Source: Marinobacter salsuginis
Lineage (GTDB): Bacteria; Pseudomonadota; Gammaproteobacteria; Pseudomonadales; Oleiphilaceae
NCBI RefSeq assembly: GCF_009617755.1
Contig: NZ_BGZH01000001.1
Coordinates: forward strand, 2,356,001-2,420,000
DNA length: 64,000 nt
Direction: 5' to 3'
Below the pieces are notes generated by a model that did not search any database, had not been told where the DNA came from, and saw only the letters and a list, made by a program, of their open reading frames with translations. Positions 45,627 through 55,004 of the stretch are shown one piece after another. Within the stretch, counting starts at the first letter, position 1; each line of letters starts with the position of its first letter. The position numbers and the translations under genes are program-made.

Positions 45627-46483
45627 AGTCATCGGTCAGTCGCTTATCCCTCTGGTTGCTGCTTACCCCGTTCCTGCTCTGGATCGTGTTGCTGGTGTTG
45701 TTGCCCCACCTCCAGATGTTACGGGTGTCGTTCCAGGTGCGGGAAAGCTGGGACACCATTGCCTGGGGCATTGAGCAGTATCAGAACTTCTTTACCGAGT
45801 CCTATTACTGGCGAACGTTCGTGCGAACCGGGGTGATGTCGTTGTTCACTACCTTTTTGACGCTGATCATCGCCTTCCCCATTGCCTGGTACATAGCCCG
45901 TCTTGCGAGGGGGCGCTCCAAGGGCATTCTGTTTCTGGCCTGCCTGATTCCGTTCTGGGCCAGTGAGTTGGTACGTACTTACGGCTGGATGATCTTGCTG
46001 CGTGAGAGTGGTCTGTTCAGTTCCTGGCTACAGGCCCTGGGCTGGGTGGATGGTCCGGTGGAAATGCTCTATAACGACGTGGCGGTCATTATCGGCCTGG
46101 TCTATAACGGGCTGTTGTTTATGGTGGTACCGCTGGTGACCACGCTGGATGGCATGGACGAGAATCTGGTGGAAGCCGGCTACGATCTGGGTGGCGGCCA
46201 CGGTACCGTATTGCGCGAAATCGTTGTGCCCTGGGCCATGCCCGGCATTGTCTCCGGCTGCATCGTCGTGTTCATGCTTACCCTGGGTAGCTATCTGACT
46301 CCGGTGCTCATGGGCGGGAAGGACAGCGCCTGGTTTACCGAGCAGATCTTCACCCAGTTCATTACCCGCTTTAACTGGGAGCAGGGCGCCGCACTGGGTG
46401 TTCTGCTGCTGGTGCTGTCTTCGGTCATCGTCTGGCTCGGTCTGAAAATCTCCGGCCAGTCGTTGCGCAAGGTGATGGGATGA
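45623..46483 (+). CDS. Polyamine-type ABC permease, PotB-like (second system)
   Basis: 286 residues with six membrane segments and EAA loop EAGYDLGGGHGTVLREIVVPWAMPG. It has the PotB-like WASELVRTYGWMILLRE block. Starts with GTG at 45623, overlapping the ATPase stop by 4 nt (GTGA). Confidence 0.88.
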   Translation: MKSSVSRLSLWLLLTPFLLWIVLLVLLPHLQMLRVSFQVRESWDTIAWGIEQYQNFFTESYYWRTFVRTGVMSLFTTFLTLIIAFPIAWYIARLARGRSKGILFLACLIPFWASELVRTYGWMILLRESGLFSSWLQALGWVDGPVEMLYNDVAVIIGLVYNGLLFMVVPLVTTLDGMDENLVEAGYDLGGGHGTVLREIVVPWAMPGIVSGCIVVFMLTLGSYLTPVLMGGKDSAWFTEQIFTQFITRFNWEQGAALGVLLLVLSSVIVWLGLKISGQSLRKVMG

Positions 46484-46493
46484 GGGTGAAGCC

Positions 46494-47345
46494 ATGATCC
46501 GTTCCGTCCCCCGATCCCGTCTGTTCGATTGGCTCTACCTGGCGTATCTGGTGGCGTTTTTCGTTTACCTCGCACTGCCCCTGCTGGTTACAGCCGTGTT
46601 TGCCTTCAATGACGCGCCGTTTCCGTCGCTGCCATGGAAAGGCTTCACTCTGGACTGGTATTTCGCCGATGGCAGCGAGGGCCGCACCGGACTCTTCCAC
46701 GACGATGGGCTGCTTACGGCGCTATGGGTCAGTGCCAAAATTGCGTTCTGGGTAACGCTGGTGAGCGTTGCCCTGGGGTGTGTTAACGCCGTGTTGTTCG
46801 AACGGGTACAGTTCCGGGGCAAGGAGTTCCTGTACCTGCTCATGCTGCTGCCTTTAGTGATTCCCGGTGTCATTCTGGGGGTGTCCATACTGGTGTTTTA
46901 CAGCGGCATGGCCAATGATATGTCGGCCGCCTGGGGCATCGAACTGGACCTGTTCCGGCCCGGTATGACGCTGGTGGTAATGGGGCAGGTGACCTTCATC
47001 GCGACTCTGAGTACGTTGGTGATCGCTGCCCGTCTTCGCAAGTTTGATCCCCAGCTGGAAGAGGCTGCCCTTAACCTGGGCGCCACGCCCCTGGTGGCCT
47101 GGTTTACCGTTACCCTGCCATGGCTGTTGCCATCCATTTTCGGAGCGGCCGCCATGGCCTTCCTGATGTCATTTGAAAACTTCAATACCACCGTTATGCT
47201 GACAGGTAGTGATACACCATTGACGGTGGCCCTCTTCAATCGCCTTCGGGAAGGGTCGACGCCCGTGCTCAATGCGGTGGCACTGTTGCTGATGGTGGGC
47301 TCTGCGCTCCTGGCGTTGCTGGTGATGGGTCGCTCCTCACGTTAA
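46494..47345 (+). CDS. Polyamine-type ABC permease, PotC-like (second system)
   Basis: 283 residues with six membrane segments and EAA loop EEAALNLGATPLVAWFTVTLPWLLPS. PotC-like N-terminus with AVFAFNDAPFPSLPWKGFTLDWYF. It follows the PotB-like gene by 10 nt with GAGGGTGA as ribosome site. Confidence 0.9.
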   Translation: MIRSVPRSRLFDWLYLAYLVAFFVYLALPLLVTAVFAFNDAPFPSLPWKGFTLDWYFADGSEGRTGLFHDDGLLTALWVSAKIAFWVTLVSVALGCVNAVLFERVQFRGKEFLYLLMLLPLVIPGVILGVSILVFYSGMANDMSAAWGIELDLFRPGMTLVVMGQVTFIATLSTLVIAARLRKFDPQLEEAALNLGATPLVAWFTVTLPWLLPSIFGAAAMAFLMSFENFNTTVMLTGSDTPLTVALFNRLREGSTPVLNAVALLLMVGSALLALLVMGRSSR

Positions 47346-47408
47346 CGGTGTTCGCCGCCATCATGGGATAACGCGACCCGATTGAGCCGGCAGTCACCGG
47401 GAGGTCTC

Positions 47409-47744
47409 ATGAAATTTATTTTCGAAGTGCATATCCGGGAAGGCCATACTGCCGAGGAATACGCGGATGCTTGGGTAAGAGCGAGCGAAATTATCCAGCA
47501 GGCGCCGGGGGCCCGCGGCACCGAGCTGCACCGCAAGATTGGCGACCCCAATACGCTGATTGCCATCGCCTCCTGGGAGAGCAAGGAACAGCGGGATGCC
47601 ATGGAAGGGCAGCATAACCCCGAGGTAGCCGCGATCATCCGCAGCGCTGCGCCTTTCGTGGATATCAAACCCATCGGTGAGTTTGAGGACCCGGAATGGG
47701 TGGTGGAGCCGCCTCGATCATCGCATGGTCACGAATCGCCTTGA
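47409..47744 (+). CDS. Dimeric alpha-beta barrel (ABM-like) small protein
   Basis: 111 residues with the ferredoxin-like pattern of antibiotic biosynthesis monooxygenase-type proteins (KFIFEVHIREGHTAEEYADAW, GTELHRKIGDPNTLIAIASWES). Start 47409 has GGGAGGT; a 9-residue extension from 47382 is rejected. The function is unknown. It lies 63 nt behind the second ABC operon and may be co-transcribed with it. Confidence 0.7.
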   Translation: MKFIFEVHIREGHTAEEYADAWVRASEIIQQAPGARGTELHRKIGDPNTLIAIASWESKEQRDAMEGQHNPEVAAIIRSAAPFVDIKPIGEFEDPEWVVEPPRSSHGHESP

Positions 47745-47840
47745 GCGCACCGGTCGTATGCCCCGAAAGAGTGCTCCGGATTTTCGGGGACTGGACTATA
47801 ATCAGATCTGATCGCCCCACAACTCAGGTTTGCCTTCCTG

Positions 47841-50099
47841 ATGCCACAGATTAGCCTGCTTCGTCTGGTTACCGCGTTTCTGGCCTTGATACTGCCTGCA
47901 CTTACCTATGGAGCGTCTCAGCCGGTAGCCGAAGGTTGGGAGTATCGCTGGGGTGATTCTCCCTTTACCGAGGACGGTGTTCCGGAGTGGGTGGTGCAGG
48001 ATGCACCCGAAAAATGGCAAAGCATTGGTTTTCCCTCCAATCCACCCGGCCGTGAAGGGCGTGAGAATGTCTGGTTCCGGGTCACCCTGCCAACTGGCGA
48101 GTGGCAGGAGCCCGTCCTTTACATCTTCAGTGTCGATCTGATCGTTCAGGTCTGGGTTGAGGGTGAAAAAATCTACCAGTATGGCGAGTTTGATGACCAG
48201 GGCCGGGGCCGGTTTGAGGGCTGGCCGTGGCATGAAATCGTGCTGCCGGAGAACTATGAAGGCAAGCCGGTGTATTTCCGGATTTTCTCCAATTACACGG
48301 ATATCGGGCTGTGGGGCGAAGTCTCCATCATGGATCATCCGGATCTGGTTCTCTACATTCTCAAGAATTCCCTCGAAGCACTGGTCATTGCGGGTTTCGC
48401 CACCTTGATTGCGTTGTTGGCGATCATCTTTGCGCTGTTGCAGGCGGAAAAGAAAACCTTTGCGACTATCTCTCTGTTTACCCTCTCATCTGCCCTGATG
48501 CTGGTTTCTGAGAGCCAGGCCAGTCTACTGATTGCTTACCAGCCGTTGATGTGGGATTACCTGGCTGCCGGCTCCTATTACATGCTGCCGGTGGCACTGG
48601 CACTGCTGCTGGAGCAATGGCTGACCAATCATCGCCCCTGGGTGATAAATCTGATCTGGAAAGTTCATCTTGTTTACCTGGTGGGTGCATTGCTGGGCGC
48701 GCTGGCGGGCGTGTTTGATCTCTCATCCACGTTCCCGCCATTTGATGCCATGTTTCTCGTTTCTCTGGTTATTATTTTTGCCGTCGTGCTTCGTCGTATC
48801 GGTAAAATGTTGCGCGAGCAACAGGTACTGCTGTTGGCCTTTGGCTTTTTCTGTACGCTGCTGATTGTGGATATGGCAGTGGCCCATGGTGTTCTTCCCT
48901 GGGGCCGGGTCCCGGTCAGTTGGGGAATGCTCCTGTTCTCTCTGGCGGTGGTGGTTATTTCACTCTGGCACTACGCAGGCACCCAGGAGGCGTTGAAGCG
49001 GCTGAACGTGTCACTGGAAGAAAAGGTTGCCGAACGTACCGCCAAGGCGGAGGCTCTGGCCCGGCGCGAGCAGGCGCGGGTCCGGATGCTGACCTTTGAA
49101 AATGAGAAAAACCGGATTCTGGGCGACGTGATAACCGAGCTTCAGGACTGTCTGGGCCTGAAGCAGGCGTTCGGGTTGCTTGTCCGGGCGCTCCCGGATA
49201 TTTGCAGCCCGCTTAAAGGCGCCTTTTATCAGCGGGGCTCAGACGAGCGGTATGATCGGGTTGCCGTCTGGGGTTTCAGTCGCCCGGTTCCGCTCCCGGT
49301 GATTCTGGATGCCCGCAAAGGCCTCCCGGAGCCCTCCAGGCTGCCGCAACTGAAACAGTGGCAGGGCGCCGAGGGGGAGGGGAGAGAGGCTGAGAGCAGT
49401 ACATTGTGTTTCTGGGTGAATGTGGAGTCAGCCAGTGCCGGCAATGTGACTGAAGGTGTGCTTCTGCTCGAGGGCGATGGCGTTTTCGGTAAGGCAGAGA
49501 GCGAGTATGGCTCGGCACGTCTGCTTACGGCGCTGGATCAGGCCATCCAGAGAATCGGTATCACCCTCTCAAGCATTGCCCTGCGGGAAGAGTTGCAGAA
49601 GTTTTCCTACGAGGATGCACTCACCGGACTGAAAAACCGCCGCTACTTTGATCAGCTTTTCGAACATGAAAGCGCCGTCGCGCAGCGTAACGATTTGTCG
49701 CTATCCCTGTTAATTGTCGACATCGATCACTTCAAACGGTTCAACGATACCCACGGCCACGAAGCGGGAGACCATGCCCTGAAGATCGTCGCTGGCATTC
49801 TTCAAAAGCAGTTCCGGGAGAGTGACATAGTTTGCCGGTACGGCGGTGAAGAGTTTGTGGTGGTCATGCCGGGAGCAACCTCCGAAGCAGCCCGGGATAA
49901 AGCGAACCAGCTGTGCGAAGCCGTTCGCAAGGTACCTATTATCCATCGGGAACAGGATCTTGGGGTGCTGACGGTCTCGGTGGGTGTTGCCAACTGGCCC
50001 GACGATGCTGAAAGGCCATTACAGATTCTTACCCTGGCCGACAAGGCGCTGTATCGCGCCAAGGAAGCCGGCCGTAACCGGGTCGAAACCTCGGTTTAG
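47841..50099 (+). CDS. 7TMR-DISM membrane diguanylate cyclase
   Basis: 752 residues: a signal peptide, a periplasmic jelly-roll 7TMR-DISMED2-type domain (~30-170), seven membrane helices (~180-390), a coiled-coil linker, a GAF-like segment and a GGDEF domain (YGGEEF 668-672). The periplasmic part should sense a carbohydrate-like or other ligand and control c-di-GMP synthesis. It ends 4 nt from the convergent teaD. Confidence 0.87.
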   Translation: MPQISLLRLVTAFLALILPALTYGASQPVAEGWEYRWGDSPFTEDGVPEWVVQDAPEKWQSIGFPSNPPGREGRENVWFRVTLPTGEWQEPVLYIFSVDLIVQVWVEGEKIYQYGEFDDQGRGRFEGWPWHEIVLPENYEGKPVYFRIFSNYTDIGLWGEVSIMDHPDLVLYILKNSLEALVIAGFATLIALLAIIFALLQAEKKTFATISLFTLSSALMLVSESQASLLIAYQPLMWDYLAAGSYYMLPVALALLLEQWLTNHRPWVINLIWKVHLVYLVGALLGALAGVFDLSSTFPPFDAMFLVSLVIIFAVVLRRIGKMLREQQVLLLAFGFFCTLLIVDMAVAHGVLPWGRVPVSWGMLLFSLAVVVISLWHYAGTQEALKRLNVSLEEKVAERTAKAEALARREQARVRMLTFENEKNRILGDVITELQDCLGLKQAFGLLVRALPDICSPLKGAFYQRGSDERYDRVAVWGFSRPVPLPVILDARKGLPEPSRLPQLKQWQGAEGEGREAESSTLCFWVNVESASAGNVTEGVLLLEGDGVFGKAESEYGSARLLTALDQAIQRIGITLSSIALREELQKFSYEDALTGLKNRRYFDQLFEHESAVAQRNDLSLSLLIVDIDHFKRFNDTHGHEAGDHALKIVAGILQKQFRESDIVCRYGGEEFVVVMPGATSEAARDKANQLCEAVRKVPIIHREQDLGVLTVSVGVANWPDDAERPLQILTLADKALYRAKEAGRNRVETSV

Positions 50100-50103
50100 A
50101 CGT

Positions 50104-50544
50104 TTACACCACCAGAACCGGGCATTTGGCGTGGGATGCAACCCGGTGGGAAACACTGCCAAGGAACATGCCATCCTTGTCGCTGTGAGTTCCTTTGGTG
50201 CCCACGACAATCAGGTCTGCGCCCTTGTCTTTGGCAAAATCGATGATAACTCTTGACGGCCTGCCCGCCTTCACAAAGCCCCGAACGTGGGTGGCGCCAC
50301 GTTCCTTGGCAAGTTCCTTTGCGTGATTGACGACTTCCTTGGCGTATTCCGACAGCACCTTGTCCGGGATATCCATGTCGTCCGGGCGTCCTATCGACAG
50401 CGACGCCTCAAACAGGCTGTGGTGTTTGTAGACGCAGAGGAGAAAAATCTCTGCGTCGGTCAGTTTTTGTAATTCGATGGCCTTGGTCAGAGCATCGAAG
50501 GAGGTCATCGAGCCATCGACTGCCACCAGAATCCGTTTGAACAT
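50104..50544 (-). CDS. teaD: Universal stress protein, TeaD-like
   Basis: 146 residues of the UspA fold with N-terminal ILVAVDGSMTSFDAL and ATP-binding GTKGTHSDKDGMFLGSVSHRV. It lies 38 nt after the TRAP large-subunit gene, as teaD does in Halomonas, where TeaD binds ATP and lowers TeaABC activity. Start 50544 follows AAAGGAGAG. The name rests on the context and the TeaA match. Confidence 0.85.
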   Translation of the reverse strand: MFKRILVAVDGSMTSFDALTKAIELQKLTDAEIFLLCVYKHHSLFEASLSIGRPDDMDIPDKVLSEYAKEVVNHAKELAKERGATHVRGFVKAGRPSRVIIDFAKDKGADLIVVGTKGTHSDKDGMFLGSVSHRVASHAKCPVLVV

Positions 50545-50582
50545 CTTGCTCTCCTTTGTATTCACCCTTCAGGGTGATCAGA

Positions 50583-51866
50583 TCACCTGAAGGCCAGGTC
50601 GCGCAGGAACAACGCAATTTGCGGGAACGCAATCAATAACCCGGCAGCGGCTATCAGCATGATTACGAACGGCGGCGTGCCGCGAATAACCTCCAGATAG
50701 GGGCGCTTGAATATCGCGATGGCGGTAAAGATGTCACAGCCGAACGGCGGCGTTGCCGAGCCGATGGCTACCTGCAGGGTAATGAGCACACCGACCAGTA
50801 CCGGGTCGATGCCAGAGGCCTCGATGGCTGGTGCAAAGATTGGCGTCAAAACCAGGATCACCACAATCGGGTCAACGAACATGCACGCAATAAAGAAGGC
50901 GATACAGATGGTAATCATCACGCCTATCGGGCCCATGTCACTGATTCCGACCGCGTCCAGAATAGCCTGGGGGATTTGGGCAAAGGAAATAATCCAGGAG
51001 AAGCCGGTGCCCACGGCTACCAGAATAAATACGACAGCGGTGATCAAGCCTGTGGACTTCGCGATCCGATAGATGTCAGCAAGCTTGAGTGATCGGAACA
51101 CCACGAACTCAAGCAGGAAGGCGTAGAGTACGCAAACTGCTGCAGCCTCTGTCGGACTGAAGATGCCCCCGTAAATGCCGCCCACGATAATGACCGGGAA
51201 AAACAGCGGCCACAAAGCCTCGCGCATGGCTACGGCTCTCTGGCTCCAGGTGGACTTCTCCTCGGTCGGAAGGTTGTTGACGCGAGCATAGATCAGGCAG
51301 TAGATCGAAAACATTATCAGAATCATCAAGCCTGGCCCGATACCGGCAATGAACAGCTCGGCAATGGAGGTCTCCGAAATAACCCCGTAGATAATGAAGC
51401 CGATGCTCGGGGGTATCAGAAACGCAATGTCACTGGAGTTGATAATCAGCGCGAGCGAGAACGGATCCGAATAGCCGGCCTTGAGCAGTTTGGGCCGCAA
51501 TGGCGAGCCAACCGCCACAACTGTTGCCTGGGTAGAACCTGATACCGCACCGAAAAGGGTGCAGGAGGTGGCGGTACTGATCGCCAGACCGCCTTTCACG
51601 TGGCCGATGAACGCCATGACCATATTGATAAGGCGGTCAGCGGATTGACCGCGGGTCATGATGTCTGCGGCGAGAATAAACATCGGGACGGCAATGAGAG
51701 AGGCTGGCCGGATGCCACCCATCATCTGCTGGACGAAGGTGCCCATCTGGCCGAAGCCATCAAACATCATTACAAAGCCGACCACAGCGCCGGTGATCAG
51801 GGGAATCATCATCGGGAAGCCCAGCAGCAATAGCCCGATCATGATCAACATCATTATAGTTGCCAT
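50583..51866 (-). CDS. teaC: TRAP transporter large membrane subunit, TeaC-like
   Basis: 427 residues of the DctM family with about twelve membrane segments. Typical motifs are MTRGQSADRLINMVMAFIGHVKGGLAISTATSCTLFGAVSGSTQATVVAVGSP (quoted in parts: TRGQSADRLINM and GAVSGSTQATV) and VGVLITLQVAIGSATPPFGCD. It forms the sodium-driven channel for ectoine uptake if the TeaA assignment holds. Confidence 0.9.
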   Translation of the reverse strand: MATIMMLIMIGLLLLGFPMMIPLITGAVVGFVMMFDGFGQMGTFVQQMMGGIRPASLIAVPMFILAADIMTRGQSADRLINMVMAFIGHVKGGLAISTATSCTLFGAVSGSTQATVVAVGSPLRPKLLKAGYSDPFSLALIINSSDIAFLIPPSIGFIIYGVISETSIAELFIAGIGPGLMILIMFSIYCLIYARVNNLPTEEKSTWSQRAVAMREALWPLFFPVIIVGGIYGGIFSPTEAAAVCVLYAFLLEFVVFRSLKLADIYRIAKSTGLITAVVFILVAVGTGFSWIISFAQIPQAILDAVGISDMGPIGVMITICIAFFIACMFVDPIVVILVLTPIFAPAIEASGIDPVLVGVLITLQVAIGSATPPFGCDIFTAIAIFKRPYLEVIRGTPPFVIMLIAAAGLLIAFPQIALFLRDLAFR

Positions 51867-51901
51867 GATTTCTTATCCTTCCTTTATGTCAGCTGCAGGG
51901 T

Positions 51902-52495
51902 TCATACTTCCGATTCGGTATCCGCGTAACCGTCTACCACCCCGGTAGAGAGGTATACGTCCTTGCTGGTGAAGTTCTTGATGGCCGTGAGGAGGTACTG
52001 AATTCCCGTAATGGCAAAACCGATGGGCACCCAGATATAGATCCACCAGATTTCAAAACCCAGCGCAGGCAGAATGCGGCCCCGGCTGTACAGGGTCTGG
52101 ATATATTCGAACGAGTGATAGCAAAGGAAGAACATAACCACAGAGGTGAACAAAGCGATGATGATCATCAGCACTTTTCGCCCCTTGACCGGAATGGCGT
52201 CGTAAATTGCAGACATCCGGATATGCCTGCCATGGCGGGCCGCATAGCCGATGCCGGCAAAGGTGATCAGGATAATGAGAATCCGGTTGATTTCACCGGA
52301 GAAGAAAAGGCCTTCGCCGAACACATACCGCGCAATAACGTTCACACAGGTATTGATGGCCATCAGGATGACGCCAACGGCCAGCATGAACGCCTCGACC
52401 TTGGCAATTATTTCATCGATGGTTCCAAGAAATCCGGGCAGGCCGGACTCGTAGATGCCGGTATCGTCTTCAAGATCCGGGGAATTCTCGGACAT
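51902..52495 (-). CDS. teaB: TRAP transporter small membrane subunit, TeaB-like
   Basis: 197 residues with four membrane segments, of the DctQ family (AFMLAVGVILMAINTCVNVIARYV; GYAARHGRHIRMSAIYDAIP). The RHGRHIRM motif is the DctQ hallmark. It is separated from teaA by 108 nt that contain a stable hairpin, and from teaC by 35 nt. Confidence 0.9.
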   Translation of the reverse strand: MSENSPDLEDDTGIYESGLPGFLGTIDEIIAKVEAFMLAVGVILMAINTCVNVIARYVFGEGLFFSGEINRILIILITFAGIGYAARHGRHIRMSAIYDAIPVKGRKVLMIIIALFTSVVMFFLCYHSFEYIQTLYSRGRILPALGFEIWWIYIWVPIGFAITGIQYLLTAIKNFTSKDVYLSTGVVDGYADTESEV

Positions 52496-52565
52496 GGGAT
52501 CTGCTCCAGAGAATGTCGCTCCCGGCCGGTAGGAAGTCCCCGGCGGGGCGGGGTTAGTACAGCTA

Positions 52566-52587
52566 CCCGCCGGCCGGAGCCGGCGGG
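52566..52587 (-). other. Stable hairpin in the teaA-teaB gap
   Basis: CCCGCCGGC and GCCGGCGGG form a perfect 9-bp all-G/C stem with a 4-nt loop, 17 nt after the teaA stop. No U-run follows on the minus strand, so it more probably protects the teaA message from 3' decay or partly attenuates the operon. This would raise the binding protein over the membrane subunits. Confidence 0.6.
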
Positions 52588-52603
52588 AGTGGTTCCATCA
52601 GGT

Positions 52604-53632
52604 TCAGTTGTTCTGAACTTCTTCCAGATCCTGCTTGAACTGGTTCAGCAGCGCCTCGCCGGTGTCACCAGTCATCTCGATGAACTTTTCTTCCACCTGG
52701 GGCGCGCGGGCCTTGAAGGCTTCGATCTGTTCGTCGGTCAGGCGGGTGACGGTGACTTCATCGCTGGCTTTCTGGATCTTGGCCAGGGCTTCGTCGGCAA
52801 GACCGTCGATGTGCACGATGATTTCTTCAAAGGCATAGTCAGCGGCGTCTTGCACCAGTTTCTTGTCTGCATCAGACAGGCCGTTGTAGAAATCCTGGTT
52901 GGCCATCATGGCGGTGGTGAACCAGCCGTGCTTGGTGAATAACAGGTTCGGAGACACTTCGTACAAACCGCCGGACTCGATCCAGAAAATAGGGTTCTCC
53001 TGACCCTGGATCATGTTGGTCTGCAGTGCGCCGTACACTTCACCCCAGGGCAGCGGGGTCGGTGTGGCGCCAAAGGCAGAATAGGTCTCGGACAGAAGCG
53101 GGTTAGTCATGACCCGGATCTTCTTGTTGTTGAAATCTTCCGGCTTGGTGACCTTCTCGTCCACGGTCACAACCATTTCACCTTCAGGGTACATCTTCAG
53201 AAGTTCGAGGCCCTTTTCTGCGTAGAGCTCCGGGAAGTCTTCGTTGATGGCTTCACTCGTGCGGAAGAACTCGATAACCGTATCCATGTCGGTCGGCATC
53301 AGGTAAGGAATGAAGAAGATCTGGGCTTCAGGAATCAGGGAACCGGTAAAGCCGGGCGACTGGTTAACGAAGTTGAGGATGCCCGCCTGGGTCTGCTCCA
53401 TGATGTCGTCGGACTCACCCAGCTCGCCAAAACGGTAAACCTGCAGGGTGTGGTCGGAATTTTCCTCGATGTATTCCTTGAACTTGTAGGCGAACACATC
53501 CTGTACGTCGCCCTCGTATTCCTCGTGCGCGTACCGCCAGTTTGCGGCATTTACAGAATTCGCCATGGTCATCGCAGCGAACGCGAACGCTGAAATTCCG
53601 GCCAGTTTTTTGAACTTGCTCATGCTGCTCAT
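52604..53632 (-). CDS. teaA: Ectoine/hydroxyectoine TRAP binding protein, TeaA-like
   Basis: 342 residues with a Sec signal peptide (ISAFAFAAMTMANSVNAA) and a mature start NWRYAHEEYEGDVQDVFA. That start and the blocks VYRFGELGESDDIMEQTQ, FVNQSPGFTGSLIPEAQ and LPWGEVYGALQTNMIQGQE agree closely with Halomonas TeaA as I remember it. It should bind ectoine with high affinity for osmoprotection. GGAGAAAA precedes ATG 53632; the next Met (53623) is an alternative. Confidence 0.9.
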   Translation of the reverse strand: MSSMSKFKKLAGISAFAFAAMTMANSVNAANWRYAHEEYEGDVQDVFAYKFKEYIEENSDHTLQVYRFGELGESDDIMEQTQAGILNFVNQSPGFTGSLIPEAQIFFIPYLMPTDMDTVIEFFRTSEAINEDFPELYAEKGLELLKMYPEGEMVVTVDEKVTKPEDFNNKKIRVMTNPLLSETYSAFGATPTPLPWGEVYGALQTNMIQGQENPIFWIESGGLYEVSPNLLFTKHGWFTTAMMANQDFYNGLSDADKKLVQDAADYAFEEIIVHIDGLADEALAKIQKASDEVTVTRLTDEQIEAFKARAPQVEEKFIEMTGDTGEALLNQFKQDLEEVQNN

Positions 53633-53773
53633 CGGGTTTTCTCCGTTCGTTTTTTTGCTGAAATTTATTGTTACATTATTAAAGACTGGCAAAACAAAGT
53701 GGTTTTCGCAAGAAAATGGCCAAAAAGGTAAATTCCGAAGATGTGGTTCTCCCAATTTCGCAAGTTCATGAAA

Positions 53774-54313
53774 TCACGGTTGATTCAAATCTGAAAGGCA
53801 GGTTTGGAGGAATCCGCGGAACTCACTGACAACCCGATCGAGACTGTTTTCCAGCCGGTGGCCATCGGGCACAACCAGTATGGGAAGGCCCTGGTCCCGG
53901 GCCAGGCCTAGCACCGGCGCGACCGGTACCACGTCGTCGTCCCAGCCGTGGATGATCTGGCAGTGGCGGGCCCGGATGATCGGGCTGGACTGGGGGTACC
54001 GGGCCATGGCAAGGGCTGGTGCCAGGATAAAGCAGCCCAGAACCGGAGTGTCAGAACTGGTTTGAGCGCACACCCAGCCGCCCATGCTGGAGCCGGCCAG
54101 TATGGTGTTTGCCGGATTGGCGCCGCTCTGAGCTATCGCCTCCTGCATTTGTTTCAGGCGGGTAGAAGGATCCTTGGTACTCCTGTGATCAATCGCATGG
54201 GCCTTAATGTTCGGGCAGGTTTCGGCTTCGGCTTTCATGGCCTGGATTTTCGTGCTGCCCGGGCCGCTTTCCAGGCCGTGGGAGAGGAAGACATGGATCG
54301 GGGTATCGGTCAT
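53774..54313 (-). CDS. Small alpha/beta hydrolase (YqiA/Tex30-like)
   Basis: 179 residues with HVFLSHGLESGPGSTKIQ, nucleophile elbow AGSSMGG, acid in HGWDDDVVP and His in PDGHRLEN. These elements form a complete Ser-Asp-His triad in a minimal alpha/beta fold. The substrate is unknown. Start 54313 is favoured over 54340 because GGAGCG lies upstream. Confidence 0.75.
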   Translation of the reverse strand: MTDTPIHVFLSHGLESGPGSTKIQAMKAEAETCPNIKAHAIDHRSTKDPSTRLKQMQEAIAQSGANPANTILAGSSMGGWVCAQTSSDTPVLGCFILAPALAMARYPQSSPIIRARHCQIIHGWDDDVVPVAPVLGLARDQGLPILVVPDGHRLENSLDRVVSEFRGFLQTCLSDLNQP

Positions 54314-54452
54314 GATGAAAATCGCTCCGGCTTTGAACATTGTTTACCCGGGATGATGAGCAGCCGAACCCTTTATGTCCACTTTGCGGGCTGAGCCAGT
54401 CGTCCGATCGGCGCGTATAAAAAGCAGCGAAGCGAACAGGGAAGCGGGATCC

Positions 54453-55004
54453 ATGAAAAACCTGAAAGAGATTCTTACGATTCCGGCATTGATTGCCAGC
54501 CTTATGGGCGCGCCTTTGGCGCAAGCCGACAGCTGCCCGGCGTTTCTCGATCATGAAATGCGCAAGCTGCACTCCTCCGACACCGTTAATCTCTGCGACC
54601 TGGCGGCCGGCAAGCCGATGCTGGTGGTCAATACCGCCAGCCGCTGCGGTTACACCGGCCAGTTTGAGGGGCTCGAGGCCCTGCATAAGCAATACGCGAA
54701 GGATGGGTTGGTGGTGGTCGGTTTTGCCAGCGACGATTTCCGGCAGGAGGCAGATTCAGAAGCCGAAGCAGCGACTGTCTGTTTCAAGAACTTCGGTGTG
54801 ACCTTCACCATGATTGCCCCGGGCGCGGTTACCGGACCCGAGGCAAACCCTGTGTTCCAGGCCATTAACGAGCAGAGTCTGCCCCCGCGCTGGAATTTCA
54901 CCAAGTATGTGATTGATCGATCAGGCACGGTGATGGAGAGCTTCCCAAGCCGTGTGCGTCCCCAAGATCCGGAGCTGATCGATGCGGTGGAGTCTGTGCT
55001 CTAG
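54453..55004 (+). CDS. Exported glutathione peroxidase-family protein
   Basis: 183 residues with a signal peptide ([14 protein letters not shown]) followed by a GPx-fold domain. The peroxidatic Cys is in [12 protein letters not shown], and [12 protein letters not shown] supplies the conserved Trp-Asn-Phe. Family members reduce hydroperoxides with thioredoxin or glutathione; this one acts outside the cytoplasm. The ATG at 54453 gives a proper signal peptide. The 3' end overlaps the convergent gene by 4 nt. Confidence 0.87.
   Translation: MKNLKEILTIPALIASLMGAPLAQADSCPAFLDHEMRKLHSSDTVNLCDLAAGKPMLVVNTASRCGYTGQFEGLEALHKQYAKDGLVVVGFASDDFRQEADSEAEAATVCFKNFGVTFTMIAPGAVTGPEANPVFQAINEQSLPPRWNFTKYVIDRSGTVMESFPSRVRPQDPELIDAVESVL

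Noticed and set aside
38312..47345. Orphan TRAP binding protein as part of the following transporter operon
   Set aside because: A near-perfect terminator separates them, and the following genes are a complete ABC system of another class.
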